Assembly: GCF_011392075.1 (NCBI RefSeq)
Contig: NZ_JAAJBV010000007.1
Coordinates: forward strand, 1 to 64,000
Reading direction: 5' to 3'
Source: Flavobacterium celericrescens
Lineage (GTDB): Bacteria > Bacteroidota > Bacteroidia > Flavobacteriales > Flavobacteriaceae
Length of the DNA stretch: 64,000 bases
The translations under genes and the position numbers were made by a program. Below the pieces are notes generated by a model, which saw nothing but the letters and a program-made list of their open reading frames with translations, made no database searches and was not told the DNA's origin. Positions 46,761 through 55,832 of the stretch are shown one piece after another. Every line of letters begins with the position of its first letter. Positions within the stretch are counted from its first letter, which is position 1.

Positions 46761-47787
46761 AATATTATTGATTACTGGAGGAACTGGTTCTTTCGGAAAT
46801 GCAGTTTTGCATAAATTTTTACCTACTGAACACTTTAAAGAAATCCGAATTTTAAGTCGTGATGAGAAAAAGCAAGATGATTTACGAAAAAAAGTAAATA
46901 ATCCTAAAGTGAAATTTTATATTGGCGATGTTCGTGATATACATAGTATTGACGCTGCTATTAAAGGCGTAGATTATATTTTTCATGCTGCTGCTTTAAA
47001 ACAAGTGCCTTCATGTGAATTTTTTCCAATGGAAGCCGTAAAAACAAATATCATTGGAACTGATAATGTATTAACAATTGCCGAAAAATATGAAGTTAAA
47101 AAAGTAGTTGTTCTCAGTACAGATAAAGCCGCTTATCCAATTAATGCTATGGGAATGTCTAAGGCAATGATGGAAAAAGTAATGGTAGCTAAATCTCGTA
47201 ATTTAGATGATACCAAAACCATTTTTTGTGGCACACGCTATGGAAATGTAATGGCTTCAAGAGGTTCTGTGATTCCGTTATTTGTAGAACAAATTAAAGC
47301 TGGAAAAGCAATTACTATCACCGATCCAAACATGACACGTTTCATGATGACGCTGGAAGATGCAGTTGACTTGGTTTTATACGCTTTCGAAAATGGAAAA
47401 CAAGGTGATTTATTTGTGCAAAAATCACCAGCTTGTACAATTGAAGTTTTGGCTAAAGCCTTAAATTCATTATACGAATCGAATTCAGAAATTAAAATCA
47501 TTGGTACACGTCATGGTGAAAAAGTGTATGAAACATTAGTCAATAGAGAAGATATGGTTAAAGCGGAAGATTGTGGAAATTATTTCAGAATCCCAGCGGA
47601 TAATCGTAATTTGAATTATGAACAATATTTTTCAGAAGGTGAGGTTAAATTAGCCGATTTAGAAGAATATCATTCCAATAATACCGAAATTTTCGATGTT
47701 GAAGAAATGAAACAGTTGTTGTTGCAATTGCCTTTAATCAGAAAGGATATTTTAGGAGAAAGTATGAATCAATATTTTGATTTATAA
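46744..47787 (+). CDS. fnlA: UDP-N-acetylglucosamine 4,6-dehydratase/epimerase (FnlA/CapE/WbjB)
   Basis: First enzyme of UDP-N-acetyl-L-fucosamine synthesis: 4,6-dehydration and C5 (then C3) epimerisation of UDP-GlcNAc. The 347-residue SDR has the NAD site LITGGTGSFGNAVLHKF (about residues 9-25). Further along are FHAAALKQVPSCEFFPMEAV, the STDKAAYPINAMGMSKAMME segment with Thr/Met/Lys in place of the usual SxnYxxxK, and GTRYGNVMASRGSVIPLF. Length and motifs match the CapE/WbjB subgroup. Second and third pathway enzymes follow directly. Confidence 0.92.
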   Translation: MQLKDKILLITGGTGSFGNAVLHKFLPTEHFKEIRILSRDEKKQDDLRKKVNNPKVKFYIGDVRDIHSIDAAIKGVDYIFHAAALKQVPSCEFFPMEAVKTNIIGTDNVLTIAEKYEVKKVVVLSTDKAAYPINAMGMSKAMMEKVMVAKSRNLDDTKTIFCGTRYGNVMASRGSVIPLFVEQIKAGKAITITDPNMTRFMMTLEDAVDLVLYAFENGKQGDLFVQKSPACTIEVLAKALNSLYESNSEIKIIGTRHGEKVYETLVNREDMVKAEDCGNYFRIPADNRNLNYEQYFSEGEVKLADLEEYHSNNTEIFDVEEMKQLLLQLPLIRKDILGESMNQYFDL

Positions 47788-48905
47788 TGATTAGAATAGG
47801 AATCACAGGTCAAGAAGGTTTCGTTGGCAAACATTTATGCAATACATTAGGTTTATTTCCTGATGAATTTATTCGTGTCGAATTTCAATGTGATTTTTTT
47901 GGAAATGATAATGAATTAGACAATTTTGTTTCTCAGTGTGATGTGATTGTGCATTTAGCAGCTATGAATCGCCATGAAAGCCAAGAAGTTATTTATGAAA
48001 CGAATGTAAATTTGGTTCATAAATTAATTGCTTCTTTAGAAAGAACAAATTCAAAACCACATGTTTTGCTTTCTTCTTCAACTCAAGAAGAGCGTGATAA
48101 TTTGTACGGAAAATCAAAAAAAGAGGGTAGAGAGCTAGTTGCCAATTGGGCAAAAAAGAATCAAGCTATTTATACAGGTTTAGTCATTCCAAATGTTTTT
48201 GGACCTTTTGGAAAACCTTTCTATAATTCAGTTGTAGCCACATTTTGTCATCAAGTTTCGCATAACGAAACTCCAAAAATTGATGTAGATGGTGACTTAA
48301 AACTGATTTATGTTGGCGAGTTGGTACAAGAAATTATTAACCAAATTAGAACTAAGAATCATCAGTCAAAACTAGAAATTCAACATACATCTGAAAAGAA
48401 AGTTTCTGAAATTTTGGCTTTAGTACAACACTATAAATCAGAATATCAAGATAAAGGAATTATTCCAATAGCAGCATCAACTTTTGAATTAAACTTATTT
48501 AATACCTATCGATGTTATATGGATATTGCGAATCATTTTCCAGTGAAATTGACACAACATACAGATGATAGAGGAAGTTTTGTGGAAATTATTCGATTAG
48601 ATGTTGGTGGACAAGTTTCTTTTTCAACAACCAAACCAAATATTACAAGAGGGAATCACTTTCATACAAGAAAAATTGAACGTTTTGCAGTTATTAAAGG
48701 AAAAGCATTAATTCAATTGCGAAAAATTGGAACTAATGAGGTTTTAAATTTTGAATTAAATGGAGACGAACCTGCTTACGTAGATATGCCAATTTGGTAC
48801 ACACATAATATAAAAAATATAGGTGATGACATTTTGTACACCAACTTTTGGATTAATGAATTTTTCAATCCAAATGATACAGATACCTATTTCGAAGAAG
48901 TGTAA
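47787..48905 (+). CDS. fnlB: UDP-2-acetamido-2,6-dideoxy-hexulose reductase with cupin domain (FnlB/CapF/WbjC)
   Basis: Second UDP-L-FucNAc enzyme, combining C3 epimerisation by a cupin domain with NADPH reduction by an SDR domain. The 372 residues show an N-terminal Rossmann start GITGQEGFVGKHL (about residues 5-17), the catalytic YGKSKKEGRELV and the C-terminal cupin (about 250-365). The cupin includes LTQHTDDRGSFVEIIR and ITRGNHFHTRKIERFAVIKG with metal-type His. It overlaps fnlA by one base. The domain order equals CapF. Confidence 0.92.
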   Translation: MIRIGITGQEGFVGKHLCNTLGLFPDEFIRVEFQCDFFGNDNELDNFVSQCDVIVHLAAMNRHESQEVIYETNVNLVHKLIASLERTNSKPHVLLSSSTQEERDNLYGKSKKEGRELVANWAKKNQAIYTGLVIPNVFGPFGKPFYNSVVATFCHQVSHNETPKIDVDGDLKLIYVGELVQEIINQIRTKNHQSKLEIQHTSEKKVSEILALVQHYKSEYQDKGIIPIAASTFELNLFNTYRCYMDIANHFPVKLTQHTDDRGSFVEIIRLDVGGQVSFSTTKPNITRGNHFHTRKIERFAVIKGKALIQLRKIGTNEVLNFELNGDEPAYVDMPIWYTHNIKNIGDDILYTNFWINEFFNPNDTDTYFEEV

Positions 48906-48908
48906 ATT

Positions 48909-50045
48909 ATGAAAAAACTAAAACTTATAACTGTTGTAGGAACACGTCCAGAAATTATTCGTTTATCACGAGTGATGGCAGCTTTTGATGCTTCTGAAGC
49001 TATAGAACATACACTTGTTCACACAGGACAAAATTATGATTACGAGTTAAATCAAATATTTTTTGATGATTTAGGTATTCGTAAACCTGATTATTTTTTG
49101 GATGCTGCTGGAAAAACAGCTACAGAAACCGTTGGACAAATTTTAATTAAAATCGACCCACTTTTAGATGAAGTCCAACCAGATGCATTCTTAGTTTTGG
49201 GCGATACGAACAGTTGTTTGTGTGCTATTCCTGCTAAAAAACGTCAAATTCCAATTTTTCACATGGAAGCTGGAAACCGTTGTTTTGATCAGAGAGTTCC
49301 TGAAGAAACCAATCGTAAAATTGTAGATCATATTTCAGATGTGAATTTAACTTATAGCGATATTGCTCGCGAATATTTACTTCGCGAAGGTTTGCCTGCA
49401 GATAGAATTATCAAAACGGGTTCGCCAATGTTTGAAGTGCTGCATCATTATTTACCAAATATTCAAGCATCAGATATTCTTTCAACACTTAATTTAGAAA
49501 AAGGAAAATACTTTGTAGTATCATCACATCGTGAAGAAAACATCAATAATCTTGATAATTTTAATAGTTTAATTGAAAGTTTAAATCAAATTGCAGAACA
49601 ATATAAATTGCCAATTATTGTAAGCACCCACCCACGAACTCGTAACATGATTGAAAGTAAGAATGTAAAAGTTCGTGAGGAAGTTCAGTTTTTAAAACCA
49701 ATGGGATTTAACGATTATAATGCTTTACAAATGAATGCATTTGCGGTTTTATCGGACAGTGGAACCATATCAGAGGAATCTTCAATTTTAAATTTTCCAG
49801 CTTTAAATATTCGCCAAGCACACGAACGACCAGAAGCCATGGAAGAAGCATCTGTAATGATGGTCGGACTTTCACCTGAAAGAATCATGCAAGGTTTAGT
49901 TCAATTACAAACTCAAAAAACGGGCTTTGAAAGAAATTTCCGCCCAGTTGCCGATTATTCTATGCCAAATGTTTCTGAAAAAATGGTACGAATTATTTTG
50001 AGTTATACGGATTATGTGAATCGAGTAGTTTGGAGTAAAAAATAG
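48909..50045 (+). CDS. fnlC: UDP-N-acetyl 2-epimerase for L-FucNAc (FnlC/CapG/WbjD)
   Basis: Third UDP-L-FucNAc enzyme, epimerising C2 to finish the sugar. The 378-residue WecB-fold protein has VVGTRPEIIRLSRVMAAFD (residues about 9-27), VHTGQNYDYELNQIFF and GDTNSCLCAIPAKK. HMEAGNRCFDQRVPEETNRKI and LSDSGTISEESSILNFPALN with the catalytic-site Asp/Glu/His follow. It is 3 bp after fnlB. Its TAG stop overlaps the first unit of a heptamer repeat array (50044-50078). Confidence 0.92.
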   Translation: MKKLKLITVVGTRPEIIRLSRVMAAFDASEAIEHTLVHTGQNYDYELNQIFFDDLGIRKPDYFLDAAGKTATETVGQILIKIDPLLDEVQPDAFLVLGDTNSCLCAIPAKKRQIPIFHMEAGNRCFDQRVPEETNRKIVDHISDVNLTYSDIAREYLLREGLPADRIIKTGSPMFEVLHHYLPNIQASDILSTLNLEKGKYFVVSSHREENINNLDNFNSLIESLNQIAEQYKLPIIVSTHPRTRNMIESKNVKVREEVQFLKPMGFNDYNALQMNAFAVLSDSGTISEESSILNFPALNIRQAHERPEAMEEASVMMVGLSPERIMQGLVQLQTQKTGFERNFRPVADYSMPNVSEKMVRIILSYTDYVNRVVWSKK

Positions 50046-50078
50046 TGTTCAGTTGTCAGTTTTTAGTGTTCAGTAAAA
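50044..50078 (+). repeat. Heptamer repeat array after fnlC (5 units, AGTnnnn)
   Basis: Five consecutive 7-bp units all beginning AGT: AGTGTTC, AGTTGTC, AGTTTTT, AGTGTTC, AGTAAAA. The first unit shares its AG with the fnlC TAG stop. The phase and the AGT start match the window-start array and those at 51366 and 60892. No gene is visible between 50046 and 50155; the remainder (50079-50155) is A/T-rich with no clear promoter. Confidence 0.75.
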
Positions 50079-50155
50079 TTGTTAAAAGCCCAAAGTTATA
50101 CACAAAGTAAAGAATCCATAAAATCCTTTTAATCTGCGTGAAATAAAAATATTTC

Positions 50156-51358
50156 GTGAAACAAAACAGTAAAATTTTATTTTTAGCATTAGCTTATCCA
50201 AAAATTCCAAATTCGAGTAATTTATACACCGATTTAATGGAAGAATTTCGCAATCAAGGTCATGATATTTTTGTTGTGGCGCCAGCTGTGAATGATTCAG
50301 AAATTGGATTGATAAACGAAGAAGGGATTTCAGTAATCCGTGTTAAAACGTTGCCTTTGTTGAATGTCAACCCAATTCAAAAAGGAATTGCAAATGTGTT
50401 ATTGCCTTTTCAATATAAGAAAGCAATTAAAAAGCATTTCAAATCAGAAACATTAGATTTAATCATCATGCCAACACCTCCAATTAGTTTAGTAGATGTG
50501 GCAAGTTGGTTAAAAAATAAATATCAATCGAATTTATATTTAATTTTGAGAGATATTTTTCCTCAAAACGCAGTCGATTTGGGTATGATGAAAAAAGGTG
50601 GAATGTTATATAATTTCTTCCGAAAAAAAGAGCATTTACTTTATGAATTGGCTGATCAAATTGGCTGTATGTCACAAGGAAATATTGATTATGTGATGCG
50701 TCATAATCCAAAAGTAAAAGTTAGAAAATTACATCTATTACCAAATTGGCAAAAAGAAATTCCACAGTTTTCTGGAGACAAAGAAGCTTTAAGAAAGAAA
50801 TATAGTTTTGATGATAACTTTGTTATTATTTTTGGTGGAAATATTGGGTTGCCTCAAAAGTTAGAAAATATTTTGGCTGTCGCCGAATTATTTCAGCCAG
50901 AAGATAAAGTTTTGTTTTTTATTGTTGGACAAGGAACTGAAAAAGCTAAGATTGAAAAATTAATTCAAGAGAAAAACATCCAAAATGTGGTGATTAAAAA
51001 TTCATTACCACGAGAAGATTATCAAAACATTATCTCGGTGGCCGATTGTGGCTTGATTTCTTTACATGAAAATTTTACCATTCCGAATATTCCATCTAAA
51101 TCGTTGAGTTATTTCAATGCTAGAATTCCGGTTTTAGCAGCAATTGATAGTAATACAGATTACGGAAAGATTATTCAAGACGAAGTTAAAGCTGGAGTTT
51201 GGGCACCATCAAACCAAGCTTATCTAATCAAAGAAAAAATTGATTTATTGCGGGCAAATCCGCAACTTTGTATACAAATGGGTGAGAATGGTTATCAATA
51301 TTTTGTGAATCATGTGACACCAAAGCATAGTTATGAGATAATTATGAATCAAGTATAA
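50156..51358 (+). CDS. wbuB: WbuB-like GT4 glycosyltransferase (probable L-FucNAc transferase)
   Basis: A 400-residue GT-B enzyme resembling WbuB, the L-fucosamine transferase of FucNAc-containing O-antigens. It has FLALAYPKIPNSSNLYTDLM at the start, LYLILRDIFPQNAVDLGMM (about residues 124-142, a WbuB-group hallmark) and VIIFGGNIGLPQKLENILAV. NIPSKSLSYFNARIPVLAAI lies in the donor domain. Its presence right after the three UDP-L-FucNAc genes supports the substrate. It begins with GTG at 50156; no ATG keeps the N-terminal strand. Heptamer repeats flank it on both sides. Confidence 0.83.
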   Translation: MKQNSKILFLALAYPKIPNSSNLYTDLMEEFRNQGHDIFVVAPAVNDSEIGLINEEGISVIRVKTLPLLNVNPIQKGIANVLLPFQYKKAIKKHFKSETLDLIIMPTPPISLVDVASWLKNKYQSNLYLILRDIFPQNAVDLGMMKKGGMLYNFFRKKEHLLYELADQIGCMSQGNIDYVMRHNPKVKVRKLHLLPNWQKEIPQFSGDKEALRKKYSFDDNFVIIFGGNIGLPQKLENILAVAELFQPEDKVLFFIVGQGTEKAKIEKLIQEKNIQNVVIKNSLPREDYQNIISVADCGLISLHENFTIPNIPSKSLSYFNARIPVLAAIDSNTDYGKIIQDEVKAGVWAPSNQAYLIKEKIDLLRANPQLCIQMGENGYQYFVNHVTPKHSYEIIMNQV

Positions 51359-51365
51359 AGAGCCA

Positions 51366-51379
51366 AGTAAAAAGTAATA
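51366..51379 (+). repeat. Two AGT heptamers abutting the pglC start codon
   Basis: AGTAAAA and AGTAATA in tandem; the final A of the second unit is the A of the pglC ATG at 51379. The first unit equals that of the 19-copy array at the window start. With the array at 50044-50078 it brackets the wbuB gene. Confidence 0.55.
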
Positions 51380-51984
51380 TGTATTTAAAAATAGTAAAAC
51401 CAATTTTAGATTTTCTACTTGCCGTGATAGGATTTATTATCTTATTGCCAGTGTTTCTATTGGTTACTGTTTTGTTGTTTTTTGCTAATGAAGGAAAACC
51501 TTTTTTCATTCAGCGTCGACCTGGTAAAAATTGTAAAGTATTCAGTATTATCAAGTTCAAAACCATGAATGATAAAAAAGATGCTACGGGAAAATTATTA
51601 CATGATTCAGAAAGATTGACAGCTGTTGGGAAATTTGTTCGGAAAACTTCTTTAGATGAAATTCCGCAATTATTAAATGTGATAAAAGGAGATATGAGTT
51701 TAATAGGACCAAGACCATTACTAACCGATTATGTTCATTTATATAATGCATTTCAAAATCGCCGACATGAAATGAAACCTGGAATTACAGGTTGGGCTCA
51801 AGTTAATGGTAGAAATGCAATTTCTTGGGATAAGCGTTTTGAATTGGATGTTTATTATGTTGATCATGTTTCTTTTACATTAGATTTAAAAATCTTATTT
51901 TTAACCGCTAAAAAAGTAGTAATTAGCGAAGGAATAAATGCGGAAAACGCCGCTACAATTGAGCCTTTTGAAGGTCAATATTAA
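51379..51984 (+). CDS. pglC: PglC-like initiating phosphosugar transferase
   Basis: Monotopic phosphoglycosyl transferase that moves a sugar-1-phosphate from a UDP-sugar to undecaprenyl phosphate, starting the repeat unit. The 201-residue length is that of the minimal PglC form. One N-terminal membrane helix (about 10-38) is followed by FFIQRRPGKNCKVFSIIKFKTM (about 42-63) and KTSLDEIPQLLNVIKGDMSL with the catalytic Asp-Glu pair. IGPRPLL and GITGWAQVNGRN follow. With pglD, pglE and pglF next to it, the sugar is probably N,N'-diacetylbacillosamine or the related QuiNAc4NAc. Confidence 0.92.
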   Translation: MYLKIVKPILDFLLAVIGFIILLPVFLLVTVLLFFANEGKPFFIQRRPGKNCKVFSIIKFKTMNDKKDATGKLLHDSERLTAVGKFVRKTSLDEIPQLLNVIKGDMSLIGPRPLLTDYVHLYNAFQNRRHEMKPGITGWAQVNGRNAISWDKRFELDVYYVDHVSFTLDLKILFLTAKKVVISEGINAENAATIEPFEGQY

Positions 51985-52005
51985 TTATTTATGTGCCCCC
52001 TACAT

Positions 52006-52650
52006 ATGAAAAAAATAGCTATTATAGGAGCTGGAGGTTTTGGAAGAGAAGTAAAAATGCTTATTGACCAAATTAATGCAGTTGGAAATAAATACCAATT
52101 CATTGGATATTATGATGATGGAAAAGAAAAAGGAACATTAATAAATGGTTTTCCAGTTTTAGGAAAGGTTGCCGATTTGAATAATGTTTCTGAAGAGATT
52201 GCTGTAGCTTTGGCATTAGGAAATCCAGCTTACAAAAAGAATGTAGTTGCTCTAATTAACAATTCAAAAATAACATACGAAACGTTGATTCATCCTTCTG
52301 TTTTAATTGGGAATGATGCTGTTTCAATTGGAAAAGGAACCGTAATTTGTGCAGGAAATATAATCACATGTAATATTATGATTAAAGATTATGTTACAAT
52401 TAATTTAGCTTGTACAATAGGGCACGATACTATTTTAGAATCTTATGTGTCTTTGATGCCAGCAGTGAATGTTTCTGGAGAAGTAGTTATTGAAGAGGCT
52501 GTTTATGTAGGTACAGGAGCAAAAATAATCAATCAAGTTTCTGTTGGAAAAAACACCACAATTGGTGCTGGAGCTGTGGTTTCTAAATCGCTTCCCGAGA
52601 ATTGTACAGCTGTTGGAATTCCAGCTAAACCTATAAAATTTCATTCATAA
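52006..52650 (+). CDS. pglD: PglD-like sugar N-acetyltransferase
   Basis: Acetyl-CoA-dependent N-acetyltransferase of the PglD/NeuD family that completes UDP-diacetylbacillosamine. The 214 residues have an N-terminal Rossmann-like domain (KIAIIGAGGFGREVKMLID, about 3-21) and a left-handed beta helix. The catalytic His lies in CTIGHDTILES (about residues 139-149), and the end is GAGAVVSKSLPENCTAVGIPAKPI. An ATG five codons earlier (51991) is possible. It overlaps pglE by one base, a sign of coupling. Confidence 0.9.
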   Translation: MKKIAIIGAGGFGREVKMLIDQINAVGNKYQFIGYYDDGKEKGTLINGFPVLGKVADLNNVSEEIAVALALGNPAYKKNVVALINNSKITYETLIHPSVLIGNDAVSIGKGTVICAGNIITCNIMIKDYVTINLACTIGHDTILESYVSLMPAVNVSGEVVIEEAVYVGTGAKIINQVSVGKNTTIGAGAVVSKSLPENCTAVGIPAKPIKFHS

Positions 52651-53780
52651 TGCAACAAGAAAAAATATGGTTGTCTTCACCACATATGGGTGGCAACGAG
52701 CAGAAATTTGTACAGCAAGCCTTTGAAACCAATTGGGTAGCGCCATTGGGACCTAATGTGAATGGATTTGAACAAGATTTAGAATATTATTTGGACCAAA
52801 ATGTTTTTGTTGGTGCTTTGAGTTCAGGGACTGCAGCGTTACATTTAGGGTTGATTTTATTAGGAGTTAAGGCTGGTGATGAGGTAATCTGTCAATCGAT
52901 GACTTTTTCGGCATCTGCTAATCCTATTGCTTATTTAGGAGCTACACCAATCTTCATTGACAGCGAAAAAGATACGTGGAACATGTGTCCAATAGCATTA
53001 GAACAAGCAATCAAAGATAGAATTTCAAGAGGTAAAAAGCCCAAAGCTATAATTCCTGTTCATTTATATGGAATGCCAGCTAAAATGGATGAGATAAAAG
53101 CAATTGCAAATCAGTATGAAATCCCAATTTTAGAAGATAGTGCCGAGGCTTTAGGAAGTTCGTACAAAGGTCAAAAATGTGGAACATTCGGTGATATATC
53201 CGTTTTGTCTTTTAATGGGAATAAAATTATAACTACTTCGGGTGGCGGGGCAATTGTTACACATACTAAAGAATTAAAAGATAAGGCAGTTTTCTTATCT
53301 ACACAAGCTAGAGATAATGCGCCACATTATCAGCATTCTCAAATCGGCTATAATTATCGAATGAGTAATATTTGCGCTGGTATTGGTCGAGGACAAATGG
53401 AAGTTTTGAATGCTCATGTAGGATTGCGAAGAAAAATGCATCAATTTTATATGGATTTCTTTTCAACAATAGATTCGGTTAAAGTATTACACGAACCAAC
53501 GGCTGATTATTATTCTAATCACTGGTTAACGGCTATTGTATTAGAGTCTTATGAGAAAAGAGAAGCTTTGCGATTAGTTTTTGAACAAGCAAATATTGAA
53601 ACTAGACCATTATGGAAACCAATGCATTTGCAACCTGTTTTTGAAAATTCTCCTTATTATGGAACTTCAGTTTCTGAAGAATTGTTTACTAATGGATTGT
53701 GTTTGCCGTCGGGTTCTAATCTTTCTGAAAATGAGCAAAATAGAATTCTTTCAGTGCTTAACTATTTCTTTATGAAGTAA
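52650..53780 (+). CDS. pglE: PglE-like PLP-dependent sugar aminotransferase
   Basis: DegT/DnrJ/EryC1-fold aminotransferase that adds the 4-amino group to the UDP-4-keto sugar made by PglF. The 376 residues show LSSPHMGGNEQKFVQQAFE at the start, GALSSGTAALHLGLILLG (cofactor phosphate loop) and ILEDSAEALGSSYKGQKCG (Asp for the pyridine ring). The PLP lysine is in SFNGNKIITTSGGGAIVT (about residues 188-205). It is the third of the consecutive pglC-D-E genes; pglF follows with its own promoter. Confidence 0.92.
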   Translation: MQQEKIWLSSPHMGGNEQKFVQQAFETNWVAPLGPNVNGFEQDLEYYLDQNVFVGALSSGTAALHLGLILLGVKAGDEVICQSMTFSASANPIAYLGATPIFIDSEKDTWNMCPIALEQAIKDRISRGKKPKAIIPVHLYGMPAKMDEIKAIANQYEIPILEDSAEALGSSYKGQKCGTFGDISVLSFNGNKIITTSGGGAIVTHTKELKDKAVFLSTQARDNAPHYQHSQIGYNYRMSNICAGIGRGQMEVLNAHVGLRRKMHQFYMDFFSTIDSVKVLHEPTADYYSNHWLTAIVLESYEKREALRLVFEQANIETRPLWKPMHLQPVFENSPYYGTSVSEELFTNGLCLPSGSNLSENEQNRILSVLNYFFMK

Positions 53781-53813
53781 TTTGAGATTGCTAATCAAAT
53801 TTTGTTAAATTTG
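53781..53813 (+). promoter_or_regulatory. Promoter of the pglF-wza-wzc unit
   Basis: TTTG at 53781-53784 and TAAATTTG at 53806-53813 are 21 bp apart. The predicted start point lies about 15 bp before the pglF GTG. It separates a downstream unit (pglF, wza, wzc) from the main glycan operon. Confidence 0.75.
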
Positions 53814-53832
53814 TCTCCCCAAATTAATTTTA

Positions 53833-55785
53833 GTGCCACAAAATAAAAGCGAAAATACTTCGTCAATTGCTTCATTTTTAATGAAGAACAAAATTATTCA
53901 CTTAGGATATCTACCTAGATGGGTTATATTTTCTATTGATATTGCCATTGTTTTATTCGCCAATTTAGTTACTTATTTGATAGTTTCTAATTTGACTTTC
54001 AAATATTATGATACAGCTTCAGTTTTTCAGAGAACATTGATTATTGTATTGACACAGGTTTTTTTCTTTTTTTCTTTTAAAACGTATGCCGGAATTATAA
54101 GACATTCTACTTTAAATGACGGATTCAATCTTTTCAAAGCAACATTTAGTACTTTTCTAGCTTTAGCGGTATTAAATTATTCTCATTATTATTTTATAGG
54201 AACTAAGATTTTTTTAATGCCGGCTTTGCTGTTGATGTTTTTTATTTCCTTTATTTTTTTGTTATCTTTTAGAATAGCGGTAAAAATTATATACCAAATT
54301 TATATAGAAGCAAGTCATGCTTCTGGATATCAAAGAGTCGTGATTTATGGAACCGATAATCATGCAATTGCACTAGCAAACGCTTTAAAAGCAGAGCAGC
54401 CTAGACGATACAAATTGGTAGGTTTTATTGATAAATACAAGAATAATGTTACTAAAACTATCTTGGATTTGCCTATTGTTTCTCATGATACATCTATTGT
54501 TAAAATCTTAGCTGAATTAAATGCTGATAACTTAATAATTGCAGATAAAAATATTCCTAGTAAGTTACAGCTTTTAATTATAGATCAGTGTTTAGAAAAC
54601 GATATTAAATTATTGACTGTTCCTGTGGTAACTGATTGGAACAATCAAAGACAACTTACAAAGAGCATTAAAACTTTTGAAATACAGGATTTGTTAGATA
54701 GAAAACCAATTGTTTTAAATACAGATTTAATTTCTAAGCAAATTCAAAATAAAATTGTTTTAATCACAGGAGCTGCAGGTTCTATAGGAAGCGAAATAGT
54801 AAATCAAGTAATTGAATTTAATCCTCAAAAAATCATTGTTGTAGACCAAGCCGAAACACCACTACACCAATTGTGCCTTGATTTAGAAAAGAAAATGAAT
54901 AAAAGCACTTTTATCCCATATGTTGCAGATGTAAGAGATGAAAAGGTTATGGAACAAATTTTCGAGTTGTATCAACCTCATGTGGTATATCACGCTGCGG
55001 CTTATAAGCATGTGCCTTTGATGGAAAGCAATCCGTATCAGGCAATTTATACTAATGTTTTTGGGACAAAAGTGATTGCTGATTTAGCATTGAAATACAA
55101 AAGCGATTCTTTTGTAATGGTGTCGACAGATAAAGCGGTAAATCCTAGTAATATTATGGGAGCTAGTAAGCGAATTGCAGAGCAATATGTACAGGCGTTA
55201 GCGTTTGAAGTTGAAAATAGTGCTATCTACAATACAAAATTTATTACTACCCGCTTTGGAAATGTATTAGGTTCAAATGGTTCAGTTGTGCCGTTATTTA
55301 CAAAACAAATTGAAGCTGGAGGGCCAATTACAATTACACATCCTGATATTATTCGATATTTTATGACCATTCCCGAAGCTTGTCAATTGGTTTTAGAAGC
55401 GGGCTCTATGGGTAATGGTGGTGAAATTTATATTTTTGATATGGGTAAGCCAGTAAAAATTATTGATTTGGCTCATAAAATGATTCGATTGGCTGGTTTT
55501 GTTCCTGAAAAAGATATTCAAGTTGCAATTGTTGGTTTACGCCCAGGTGAAAAGTTATTTGAGGAATTATTGAATGACTCTTCTAAAACTCAACCAACAC
55601 ATCATGAAAAAATAATGATAGCAAAGGAAGAGAGTACGCAAGAGTTCAAAGAAATTAAAATAGCTATTAACCGATTGGTGCAAGAAGCATCAGGTTTGAC
55701 AACTCTAGAAATTGTAAAGCAAATGAAAGTGCTTGTGCCTGAATTTAAAAGTAATAATTCTGAATTTACAGATTTAGACAGTTAA
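53833..55785 (+). CDS. pglF: PglF-type membrane-bound UDP-GlcNAc 4,6-dehydratase
   Basis: Makes the UDP-4-keto-6-deoxy sugar that PglE aminates; this is the first step to UDP-diacetylbacillosamine or UDP-QuiNAc4NAc. The 650-residue length is that of the PglF/WbpM family. About four N-terminal membrane segments (about 28-150) are followed by a first Rossmann domain (VVIYGTDNHAIALANAL). The catalytic SDR is next: LITGAAGSIGSEIVNQVIEF (about residues 309-328), YHAAAYKHVPLMESNP, STDKAVNPSNIMGASKRIAE and RFGNVLGSNGSVVPLF. The GTG at 53833 follows a good promoter; an ATG at 53881 is an alternative. Confidence 0.92.
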   Translation: MPQNKSENTSSIASFLMKNKIIHLGYLPRWVIFSIDIAIVLFANLVTYLIVSNLTFKYYDTASVFQRTLIIVLTQVFFFFSFKTYAGIIRHSTLNDGFNLFKATFSTFLALAVLNYSHYYFIGTKIFLMPALLLMFFISFIFLLSFRIAVKIIYQIYIEASHASGYQRVVIYGTDNHAIALANALKAEQPRRYKLVGFIDKYKNNVTKTILDLPIVSHDTSIVKILAELNADNLIIADKNIPSKLQLLIIDQCLENDIKLLTVPVVTDWNNQRQLTKSIKTFEIQDLLDRKPIVLNTDLISKQIQNKIVLITGAAGSIGSEIVNQVIEFNPQKIIVVDQAETPLHQLCLDLEKKMNKSTFIPYVADVRDEKVMEQIFELYQPHVVYHAAAYKHVPLMESNPYQAIYTNVFGTKVIADLALKYKSDSFVMVSTDKAVNPSNIMGASKRIAEQYVQALAFEVENSAIYNTKFITTRFGNVLGSNGSVVPLFTKQIEAGGPITITHPDIIRYFMTIPEACQLVLEAGSMGNGGEIYIFDMGKPVKIIDLAHKMIRLAGFVPEKDIQVAIVGLRPGEKLFEELLNDSSKTQPTHHEKIMIAKEESTQEFKEIKIAINRLVQEASGLTTLEIVKQMKVLVPEFKSNNSEFTDLDS

Positions 55786-55810
55786 AAGAGCTATAATTCA
55801 TGAAAGAAAT

Positions 55811-55818
55811 TATATTTG
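55811..55818 (+). promoter_or_regulatory. Possible -7 element before the second wza
   Basis: TATATTTG lies 14 bp before the ATG at 55833 and downstream of an earlier in-frame ATG at 55800. It has no clear -33. If used, it favours 55833 as the start. Confidence 0.35.
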
Positions 55819-55832
55819 TAAAAAAATCCCCT

